Of a DNA stretch of 64,000 bases, positions 54,923-64,000 are shown piece by piece (the first letter of the stretch is position 1; each line of letters starts with the position of its first letter). Made by a program: the position numbers and the translations under genes. The notes beneath the pieces are model-generated. The model was not told where the DNA came from and ran no database searches. It worked only from the letters and a program-made list of their open reading frames with translations. Source of the stretch: Eudorina sp. 2006-703-Eu-15 (Eukaryota > Chlorophyta > Chlorophyceae > Chlamydomonadales > Volvocaceae). The DNA lies in assembly GCA_003117195.1 (NCBI GenBank), contig BDSI01000145.1, positions 62,001 to 126,000 on the forward strand. Direction: 5' to 3'.

Positions 54923-55738
54923 TCAAATGCAACCCCCAGGGCACGGATGTTTCAAGCCATCGAATCGAGGGCACGAAAGGGGGCCGTCCTGCTGCTGTGC
55001 CGCTAGCTGGTGTGGCGGCGGCTGCTCTGAAGGGGCGGGTGGTGGTGGCTCCTGCTGCTGCTGCCGCTGCTGCTGCCGGTGGCTGTTGCTGGTGTTGCCG
55101 CCGGTGCTGGTGGGGAGCCCCTCCGTCTGTATGGGTTTGGCGGGAGGGGCAAACGAACCGGTCCCGGAGGCTTCGAAGTAAGATGAGGCCTGGCGGCACC
55201 GCTTGTCGCGTTGGACGACATATTCAACCGCCGCCTGCAAAGTCGCAGTCGTGTTCTGTTCTCTGCGTTTTGTTTGCTGTGCGGCGGGTCCGCTGACACG
55301 CGCTGCTGGCTGCGGCGCGGGCTGTTGACAGCCGGGCCGGTCGTCGGGTGAGGCGGCGTCCACGAACCGGATTACGTGTGTGGTTCTATCTGGCCTGCCA
55401 ATGACAGCACCACCATTTGATTTGATAGTGTTTCCTTGCGGGGTTCCCCATCCACTGGCCCGCCTCATCTCTGTGGGCATGCGGTCGGGCGCTGGGGCGC
55501 ATTCGAGATGCCGTACATCTCCCGGTGTACGACGTGCGTGTATCATGCGGGCGCCGGCAAGGTCTCCGCCGTGCCCCGATGGCGAGTCCCAAGCTGGGGC
55601 TTCATGAGGGTACCCCGATGGAGCGCCCAGGAACCCCTTCTTGAACGAACCACCTATATCGATGATGTCACTAAGAGTTACGGTAGTAAACCCTTCCATC
55701 GTATGTCTTTCCCGCGCTGGCGTATGGAGCCATGACAT
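54923..55738 (-). CDS. Hypothetical Q/P-rich ORF (271 aa)
   Basis: A single uninterrupted minus-strand frame. A second methionine (MEGFTTVTLSDIIDIGGS) lies 13 codons in and may be the better start. The C-terminal third is low-complexity, with runs such as HRQQQRQQQQEPPPPAP encoded by CAG/CTG-type repeats. The middle is rich in R, P, A and T. No domain or targeting signal is recognised. It could be a lineage-specific gene, part of a longer spliced gene, or chance in GC-rich repeat sequence. Confidence 0.3.
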   Translation of the reverse strand: MSWLHTPARERHTMEGFTTVTLSDIIDIGGSFKKGFLGAPSGYPHEAPAWDSPSGHGGDLAGARMIHARRTPGDVRHLECAPAPDRMPTEMRRASGWGTPQGNTIKSNGGAVIGRPDRTTHVIRFVDAASPDDRPGCQQPAPQPAARVSGPAAQQTKRREQNTTATLQAAVEYVVQRDKRCRQASSYFEASGTGSFAPPAKPIQTEGLPTSTGGNTSNSHRQQQRQQQQEPPPPAPSEQPPPHQLAAQQQDGPLSCPRFDGLKHPCPGGCI

Positions 55739-55859
55739 ACATGGTCAAGGCGACCGGACGGCGGCGTGGGCTGTCTGTCTGTCTGCCGGTCTGTCTATCT
55801 GTCTGTCTGTCTGCCGTGCGTCTCAGCGGACCTCCGTCGCGAGGGTGTCCCTGCACGGG

Positions 55860-56219
55860 GTGTGACCGGTGACCCGCGGGGCACAACCGGTGACCCGCGG
55901 GGCACAACTGGTGACCCGCGGGGCACAACCGGTGACCCGCGGGGCACAACCGGTGACCCGCGGGGCACAACCGGTGACCCGCGGGGCACAACCGGTGACC
56001 CGCGGGCACAACCGGTGACCCGCGGGCACAACCGGTGACCCGCGGGCACAACCGGTGACCCGCGGGGCACAACCGGTGACCCGCGGGCACAACCGGTGAC
56101 CCGCGGGCACAACCGGTGACCCGCGGGGCACAACCGGTGACCCGCGGGGCACAACCGGTGACCCGCGGGGCACAACCGGTGACCCGCGGGGCACAACCGG
56201 TGACCCGCGGGGCACAACC
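55860..56219. repeat. 21-bp minisatellite with 20-bp variants
   Basis: About 17 tandem copies of GTGACCCGCGGGGCACAACC plus G. A subset in the middle lacks one G (CGCGGGCAC), making 20-bp units that shift frame. It is bordered on the left by a CTGT(CTGT)n run at 55772-55813. Confidence 0.95.
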
Positions 56220-57713
56220 CTACACTGTAACGTCACCAAGAAATTGGGTAGCGTGTGGGTTGTGGGGAGGCTGCGGTTGTCACCGTTGAGCGTTGACCCG
56301 TTGGGGCCTATTGGAATCTGATTCTGCCGGATTATGAAGTAGAGGGGCGGACTGCGGGTGTGCGGATCCGCCGCGGGATGGGGCCGCGTGTGCGTGCAGG
56401 CGCGGCGTCGTTGCACAACGGAAGTAACGTTGTATGGCAATGGTCGACGGGCATTTGGTGGGCAGGCAATTGTTGGTTGGGCTGGCAGCCTGGATGTATG
56501 CGCTGCCGCGTTGGGAACTACGTAACGAGCCGTGCTGTCCCCACGATGGTTGGCTGCATCTATCCCCGCCACGGGAAGGCCAGGTGCGCGTTCCCGGGGT
56601 TGTGACTTTTATATTTGCAACGAATATGGAATGCCAGTTGTCGGGCGGTGCAGCGAGCTGTGCTTGATACACCGTAGCTTAATTTGGCAGTGCAACCACT
56701 TGCTAGGTGAGTGGTGGGCGGGCTCGCCGCACAGCGGCATCGGAGTGAGCAAAGAGCATATCCCGGTGGGGCGTGCCTCCCTTGGGTTGGTCCCAGCTAT
56801 TCGCCGGATGGATGGCTCGGATCTTAGTCGTTGCTGCTATATGAGTCTTCTGGAAACGTGCGTCTCGCTGGGGACCCCGGCATATTCGATGATTCGGCAT
56901 CGCATGTCAAAGCAGCCATACATGGTGTCCTCATTGGCTATGACTACTCTGCGTCGCCACGTTTACTCAAGGCTTTCGTGTAGTGCGTGTATTGATGAGC
57001 TTGGAATGTGCAGCAGGTAGGCGCCGGCATGAAAACGATTCGAACCGCTGCTGCATTTATCATGCATTCAAACATACTATGCAAGAATGACATCGCCGCT
57101 GCAAAAGAGCGCGCTCGACCTCGCGCGGCGAAGCCTCGGCCCCGGGCGATGCCTGGTTGCGGCTCTGGACAATTCCGGACTACTGAAACTGCTATTGCTG
57201 TCGAGGACGCCAGCGTAGTAATAAAATTCCTCGATATAATGCGTTTCATTGGTGGTATTCGGATTACTTGTTGCGAGGGCGAGCATCGGTGCTGATCTCA
57301 CACTTATTCCATGGACTCGACTACGGAAACGGGATAAAAAAACGCCCGCCGTGCCGCCCAGGAATATTTGCACTTCTAAACATGTCGCTTTATGTGCACA
57401 TAAAAAACGCGTAGCTACGACCCGCCCAAAAAATAATGAGCGTGAACCTTCATAGTACAATCTCGTCCTGCACGGCCTTACATGGGTCTGCAAATTGGTT
57501 CTAGTTTATAGCGTCCAAAGTAAATCTCGTCACAAGGTCTTGCATATTTCAGATGCATACAAATTCCAGAAATGAAGAATCTTCGCCACTGTAGGACTTA
57601 ACCAAAACTCATTTTTATGTTCTTCAGGCATGAATAGTGTTTAAGAATTTACTGAGTTTTGGTAACTCTCGCAAGCATGCTCACCGGGAAAACTCTTGAT
57701 TCAGGCCGTAGAC
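56220..57713. other. Intergenic DNA upstream of copy D
   Basis: No gene can be supported. Several open frames of 60-160 codons overlap on both strands without recognisable motifs. Confidence 0.4.
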
Positions 57714-57785
57714 TGGTACGGCGACGGTTAGGATGCCGCAGGCGAGATGCTCCGTCATCACCAGCGCATATTCTGGCCCGATCGA
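57714..57785 (+). promoter_or_regulatory. Conserved upstream block, copy D
   Basis: GGTACGGCGACGGTTAGGAT at about 57715, then AGATGCTCCGTCATCACCAG and CGCATATTCTGGCCCGATCG, ending about 130 bp before the ATG. It matches the blocks of copies A-C in order and spacing. Confidence 0.6.
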
Positions 57786-57916
57786 GGTCTGGAAGGCCAT
57801 AAAAGCGGCGCAGTTACCACATTTGGTATGTTGAGACGGTTCGCATTGCTCATTTTCGCGAGTTGCTTATCGACGTGCAGAGGCTTTTCCGTCCGTCTCA
57901 TCATCAGTCAGTCAGG

Positions 57917-60900
57917 ATGGCGAAATCGGTTTTGATCACCTTCGCACTGGTGGCTGCCTTGGGCTGCGCCTTCATGGGTAAGTAGCCTCATATATTCCAT
58001 ATGATGAATGCTGATTTGCGCAGTTGATTGTGGCCTCCTGTCAGTCGGGCACGAAATAGATGTCGGACCTAGATCGGCGGCGATGCCCATCGCCCGATTG
58101 TTGCAATCATACATTGTTGCCGAAACGTATAAGTCGTTTTGTTCATTATAATTGAAAGGTTGTCCCGCGGCGTGGGACTAAAGTAGGCGTAGTCATGCCA
58201 TCTTCCTTTCGGCGGCGCAGCGGCCCGCTTGCGTTCACTCGATTTGTTTGCATATATAATAATATTTTAAATATTTTGCTAATGTCCATTCATTCATCCG
58301 CAGGAGCTGATGCCGTCCTCTACCGGTAAGTCGCACCCTACCCGATGGCAGTCTGGCGTGCATCCGCGACCCGTGTGCGGTCGTGCTCATTTTCTGTCTT
58401 ACTTTGTGGACAGGTACGTGTCCGTGGCCAAGTACAACGCCACCGCGAATGTGAGCAACCTCTCCACGCTGGAGAGGACCCTGCTCAAGGTGCGTACGTT
58501 CGTGCGGGCAGGACTTCACCGAGGCTGGTTCGTGCCGGTCTAATCGGTCAACAAACCAAGACCGTCCTCTCGGATTAGCTGAATTTGACCCAATGCGCGA
58601 ATAGAGGTCTGCAAACAGCAGCCTTTTGTCACGGAAAAATTGCACATAGTTTCATCGGTGTAATCGGTGGAATTTGAATACATCCGGCATATGGCGGCGA
58701 GTTATTACGTACTGGATTGCGTATAATTGCTCGGTTGTCCATGCGTGGTATGTCAACTGATGGCATGAAATCATAACGCCGCGCAACGTTCGTTAAATTG
58801 TTCCCGCAGAACTGCTCCAGGACGTTCGTTGCGGCCGTCACCGGCATCGCCAACGTCACCTACAACCCCAAGGGCAACTGGGGCAGCCTCGTTAAGGCGA
58901 GTTAGGGCGGAAAATAATTAATCAGCATATTTTGTCGGCCCATTTCGTACGCGTGTGCCTGCATCGCTTTTCCAGGCGGGTGGCGTTAGTGGCGTCATGG
59001 CCGTACTGCGCACCTGCTCATGTGCATACAGCAGCTAGCCCAACTAGCCTGTAGTGCGCCTTCCATTTGCGAATGATAGACTGGGGTCAGACCCTTCGAA
59101 CCGCATATTGGAATGTTATTACTAGAAAGTTTCAGTCGATGAATGAACCAATATTTTCAAGTATGAGCACGGCGCGCATCTTACACGCCCATCCGTTACG
59201 CTTCGTTCCCCCGCCACGCAGGTTATTGACTTCGCCAACGTCTCGGCCTACGCCACCTACAAGGCCTGCGACGACGCCTTCCCCAGCAAGCCCTTCATTA
59301 ACTCGTGAGTCGTGTTCCTGTAAAATTGCCAGCGGCGGGGGTAGCTACCTAAGGAGAGGGCCTTCGCGGGCCAAAGTATTGTTGTTGTTGTGTGCCATCG
59401 AGTTCATTGCCCCCCTGGGTGACATACAGCGCAGTTAGGCTCAAAGTGCGATGGCTTGGGGCCAAGTGCGACGGCGGTTGGGGCCAATTCAGTGTCAGGG
59501 GGGGTTGAGGACCACGTTCGCAGCGGGAGTGATGTATCGATGTGCAGTGCCCTCCCATTTGCTGCTGAGGGGTCCGCCCGTGCCCTTGTGTGAACGGACG
59601 CTGATTTGGGTACGGGCGCTGATTTGACGGGGGTTGATGTTTGGCCCAAATGCAGCTTCGTCACCGACAAGCTCCACGGCTTCGCCTCCATCGCTGACGC
59701 CTCCAGCATCGTTAACTACGCCAACGGCTCCTACTACCACGTCGGCCTGGTGAGATGAGAAACTTTACGTGGGCTGGGTGCGAGGGGCGATTTGCCTGTC
59801 GGTCCATGGACGTCGGCGCGTGCGTGCCAGCAAGCTGCTGGCTATGCCTCCTGCTGCCATGCATGCCTCCTGTTATTAACTAACCAGCTTTCTTTGCTTT
59901 GCACGCAGAGCAACGTGACCTCGTTCAACATCACTGGCCTGCGCACCACCCTGACCACCCAGTTCGCCGGTGGGTTGATGCCGGATGGGAACTCAATAAT
60001 GCAGTAGATCGGGATACATGGTGCATGTCGGTTCCGGCGGGCCCCAACCCCATGCATGCGTGGCACCATGTTTCTCGATGGCGGCGCTACCGCCGTCCGC
60101 GGTCATCCGAATTTGGATGTTACAGCGGACGCCGCGGGTCATCGGTGACTTCCTCACCATTCGAACCTATCGAAATAACGCCATTTTACGGCGGCCCACG
60201 CACGCGTACGCGCCCGCAGGCAAGGCCGTCATCGACGCTGTGCCCGGCGTCTTCAACCTGACGGGCAACTTCACCCGGCCGTCCAACCTGAACAACCACA
60301 GTGAGTGGGATGGGGTTGGCGGCATGTTGACGGAGTACAGGGACACATACATACACATTGCAGATCGATGGAAGTGCGTAGAAGTGCCCCCGCCCGACAT
60401 ACATGCACGCGCTAGGGCTGTCACAATACATCAGGGCTGCCATCCACAACAGCGTCGTACAAGATATGGGCGGCGGCGTGCGGGCCTGCATGCTGCCACT
60501 ACTGGAGCAAGAACTCCACCACGAGCATGCACCACGCAGCGGCGGCCACGCACGCATTTTGGCGTTACTCGGCTTCCGTTCAGGAAAGAAGACAAACAGT
60601 TGATCGATTATTACCCTCTTACTATCTCCTTGCAGCCAACATCCTTGTTGGCAACGTGCCCAACGTCCTCCTGTCGTACTACTACTTCAAGAACGGTGAC
60701 AACGCCAGCGTGCCGATTCTGTCCGTGTACTCTTCTATCAAGGTGGGGCCGGTTGCGCGTAAAATTTGAATTTGTTGCCGCGGTGGTGTAGTGGTGTAGT
60801 GGTGTATTGCCGCCGCTAAATAGGTGTAATTTGCAGCAGGTATGTGCCAGTAGCAGTAACCAGCCAGCGCCGGGTCAATTCGGGTAGCCCTAACCATGTT

Positions 60901-61627
60901 GCCGCGGTGGTGTAGTGGTGTAGTGGTGTATTGCCGCCAGCGCCGGGTCAATTCGGGTAGCCCTAACCATGTTGCCGCGGTGGTGTAGTGGTGTAGTGGT
61001 GTATTGCCGCCGCTAAATAGGTGTAATTTGCAGCAGGTATGTGCCAGTAGCAGTAACCAGCCAGCGCCGGGTCAATTCGGGTCGCCCTAACCATTTAGTT
61101 GCCGGTCGATTGGATACAACCACGATGCAAAATCAACCCAGAGCCTTATGATTTACGCACTGTGTGTGTGTGTGTTCTTGCGAATGCGCCCATCTGCAGG
61201 CCCTTCAGATCGCCCCAGGCGGTCGGGTACGTGTGCGCGCGAATTTGCTCCGACGGCCTAGCCACGCGACGGCCTAGCCACGCTCAATAGATGGTTAATT
61301 CTTACGATGCATCTCGCTGGCATCCCAAGATCGACGAGGAATCATATTGGCCCGTCGCCGGTCCCGCCGCCGCCGCCTTCGTTGCTTGCATGCATTTGAT
61401 GCATGCTTGCTGACGCATAAGCGGACCGCTCTAGCTAACTAGCCACGTACGTACCTCCACTCCCATCCTGCCATCCTGCCAGCGGCCAGCGACTCTGCGA
61501 GTGATAGGCAGCGAGTGATAGGTATCTATATCTACTGCCTCGAATCTATCGCTTCCAGTCGATCGCCTTCCGTTCCGTGCTTGCTTGCTCACTGCAGGAC
61601 ACCGAGTTCCTGGGCTACAAGGTGTAA
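57917..61627 (+). CDS. Copy D, sequon-rich secreted protein (11 exons, 242 aa)
   Basis: Exons: 57917-57977, 58304-58325, 58414-58489, 58810-58896, 59222-59304, 59656-59749, 59909-59969, 60220-60300, 60636-60742, microexon 61200-61226 and 61598-61627. The phases close exactly, giving 729 nt with the stop. Residues 1-22 are a signal peptide (MAKSVLITFALVAALGCAFMGA). The mature protein has 14 N-x-S/T sequons, about one per 16 residues, two cysteines, and the landmarks [68 protein letters not shown] and DTEFLGYKV. Intron 4 has a GC donor (AAG|GCGAGT). Exon 8 is one codon longer than in the other copies (FNLTGNFTRPSN). It is inverted relative to the other copies and separated from them by the pirin-like gene. 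Product family and function are unrecognised; a secreted, heavily glycosylated, possibly matrix or surface protein is the inference. Confidence 0.9.
60117..60150 (-). mobile_element. LINE family 1, short 3' fragment
   Basis: ATGTTACAGCGGACGCCGCG followed by GGTCATCGGTGA is the inverted 3' signature of the family, with a few changes. It lies in intron 7 of copy D, antisense to the gene. Confidence 0.4.
60774..61094. repeat. ~125-bp tandem repeat (two full units, one partial)
   Basis: Units starting GTTGCCGCGGTGGTGTAGTG and ending CCCTAACCAT occur at 60774-60898 and 60971-61094, with a 72-bp internally deleted unit between. Each unit contains the smaller repeat GTAGTGGTGT. The array fills most of intron 9 of copy D up to about 100 bp before the microexon. 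Confidence 0.85.
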
Positions 61628-63303
61628 TTATACGTACGGAGTTACGCGCATGAAACCCACATACAGCAAGTCGCCGTCGCACCCGCCAGCATGCATACCA
61701 TGATGAGTTCGATGTATGTGCTCTGGTAGCGGTGCGGCGGAATAAGTCCGTCGCCAGGGATACTCCACAAAGCCGCATGAATGCAGTGCATCTGATCCAG
61801 CCTATCTAGCCACATGCAGTTCATCGATACATCGATAAAGGGGGTGGGTCTGTAATGGATCCGTCCTGCCTGTCACTGATAAATAGCTTGGTTTGAACGT
61901 CGTGACAAGGCACGCGTACATGGTTCTGATGAATGGTCGGTCATATCAGTTTCTGCGGTTTTGGTATGATGGATGGTCGATTCGTTCGTTCGTGTGTTGC
62001 TGCGCTGATGCAAGGAAGCGATGACGTCGTGAGTGCGTGATTTGCGCCGCCGCAGCGGTGTTGTGGCATGGGTTCCAGCGAGGATACATAGTGCAGCTGT
62101 ATTGGCTGCTGAATACTCGCGTGCGTGTTTTCCTTACGCTCTCGTGACGAGAGATAGATGTATGTAGTCAATTGAAGGCTGCGTGCGTGCAGTCGTGCCC
62201 TAAGGACTCGGGTACCGTGCTGAGCGAGGCACGTCTGGCATTGTAACAATATGCCGCAAATCCAGATCTGAGTCACGCAACGCCATTCAACGCGCCTCAT
62301 CACATGTATATCGTACAGCCGTATCAGTTGCTTGCCACAGATGTGCGTGCGTACATAAATACAGGCCTTGCCGTACACGTGTAACACAGTATGTACAATT
62401 TATCACTTGCTGAAAACCGGGATGTCCGGGAGCAACCGCCGACTGACCAGCTATTCACCTCTAACTGCTCACGCCGCAAGGGTAGAGGCAGAGTAATACC
62501 GCCGACCCAAGGGCACGGACGCATGACGGTTTGTTGAGCACCTCATCACATGTACGTATACCGTACAGCCGTGATCAGATGTCACAGGTGTGTGTGCGTG
62601 CATATTTACGGCCCTCGCCTGCTGTACATTTGTAACGCCGTACGATCTTGGTTTGTTGAGTTCCGCAAGCCAGCAAGCAATTACGTACGTACGTACACAG
62701 TAGTCCGTCACGCACGCAACTAATAACCTCGGCTAGACAGGCGCATACATGTTTCTATTCTGAAGCGAGCTAGTCTGCGTGAAGAACACCTGCGTGCCTG
62801 CCGTGGCAGTGCTACAAACAACAAACTCGTGTATTGGCGTTCGATCGCTCGTTCGTTCGACTTGTTTGTTGCGGTTATTAGGTGTGGGTTGTTGGTGTTC
62901 ATCGTGGGTGCGTGCCGTTCGTTCTCCGTCTGTCCTTGCATCCTCGCTCGCCCGGCCTTCTCCGTCCCAGCATTGTTTATTGGCATCACCCGGCTGTTTG
63001 GGCGGGCTGCATTGAAGGCGGACTGACTGAAAAGGGCAAATGTATAGCTAGCAGCGGGGGCGGGAGTTCGTTCTTGCCGGAAGCCGACTCTCCGATTATA
63101 CTTATTTCGCATTATAATGATGCGCGCCGGTGCGTGGCTCCTTATTTACCGACGTACACATGCCACTATGGGATTGATTCATCATTCATTCGTTTTACCA
63201 ATAACGCGTGGTTGCCGGTACGTGCTTGCGTGCGGCGGATTGTATATATATGGTGAAACGAAAGGTCGGCGCGTGTCTGCCTGCGCTGCGTGTCTGCGTG
63301 GCT

Positions 63304-63305
<2 letters not shown>
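61628..63305. other. Intergenic DNA downstream of copy D
   Basis: No gene is seen. About 62297-62390 and 62546-62636 are imperfect copies of one another (CTCATCACATGTA...CGTACAGCCG...GTAAC), a diverged 90-bp duplication. Confidence 0.45.
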
Positions 63306-63599
<294 letters not shown>

Positions 63600-64000
63600 T
63601 CGGCAGCTTATCCCTTTCGATGCACCTAGCTACTACCGGCGAGTTGATCCTCACTTCTGCTCCGAGTGGGTTTGTATGTTTAGGAGCACCAACGAACGAC
63701 CAGGTCCGGTCCCTACATACACCGCATCAAGTCTTGTTATGAGCTTTCAACAGCTACGTTTCCTACGTAGGCTGTATTAGAAATAAAAATCGGATATAAA
63801 CATTTCTAGAAACAGAAAAGCTGTGTACACGCAATTACGGTATGGTAATACTGATGGGGTATTGTGTCGAGAGTATCGCATCAATCGAAGCCTGCCTGAA
63901 GTACATCTTGGACGGAGTACGGGATCGGGCGCCTCTATGTCGTCCGGAATGCAACTTGCCCGACTGGCGTATAAGAAATTATTCGCTGATGCGTATGACA
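63600..64000. other. Right-end flank, nothing recognised
   Basis: Unique-looking sequence with no supported gene, RNA or repeat. Confidence 0.4.

Noticed and set aside
55671..56572. Minus-strand ORFs of 139-249 codons with RVTGCAPRVTGCA-like repeats
   Set aside because: Encoded by the 21-bp minisatellite only.

Overview
This is eukaryotic nuclear DNA, most likely from a green alga. The evidence is split genes with GT-AG and GC-AG introns, GC-rich exons in lower-GC introns, a Ty3/gypsy chromovirus, non-LTR retrotransposons, a TRIM and many satellite arrays. The species and the algal assignment are inferences. There is no prokaryotic operon structure and no CRISPR array.

The backbone is a cluster of four paralogous genes for a small secreted protein. 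Copies A (pseudogene, 3142-17430), B (19542-36340) and C (39862-44716) lie on the minus strand; copy D (57917-61627) lies on the plus strand. Each gene has 11 exons: a signal-peptide exon, a 22-nt exon, seven 61-107-nt exons, a 27-nt microexon and a 30-nt final exon. B, C and D give uninterrupted products of 241, 241 and 242 residues, with 12-14 N-glycosylation sequons and two cysteines after the signal peptide. I do not recognise the family. The exon 4 donor is GC rather than GT in all four copies. A block about 80-200 bp upstream of each ATG is conserved.

Most of the A-B region is mobile DNA inside introns. Copy A carries a 6.3-kb non-LTR element in intron 3. It encodes hydrophobic segments, a Josephin-like cysteine protease and an APE-type endonuclease, and stops just before the expected reverse transcriptase. 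Copy B is 16.8 kb long for a 0.73-kb coding sequence. It holds a 7.0-kb chromovirus with apparently identical LTRs (intron 5), a 504-bp TRIM (intron 6) and a 2.6-kb (CACCCG)n array (intron 10). Several insertions can be checked against the empty site in a paralogous intron. A second LINE family, with a 3' end of GGGGTCCGCTGTAACG followed by CATT repeats, has left many short fragments.

Between C and D lies a plus-strand gene for a pirin/YhaK-type bicupin (about 48665-54265), with seven splice junctions whose phases agree. A low-confidence Q/P-rich ORF follows on the minus strand. The rest is intergenic DNA with minisatellites of 20, 21, 31 and 33 bp, foldback sequences and a (GCAA)n microsatellite near the right end.
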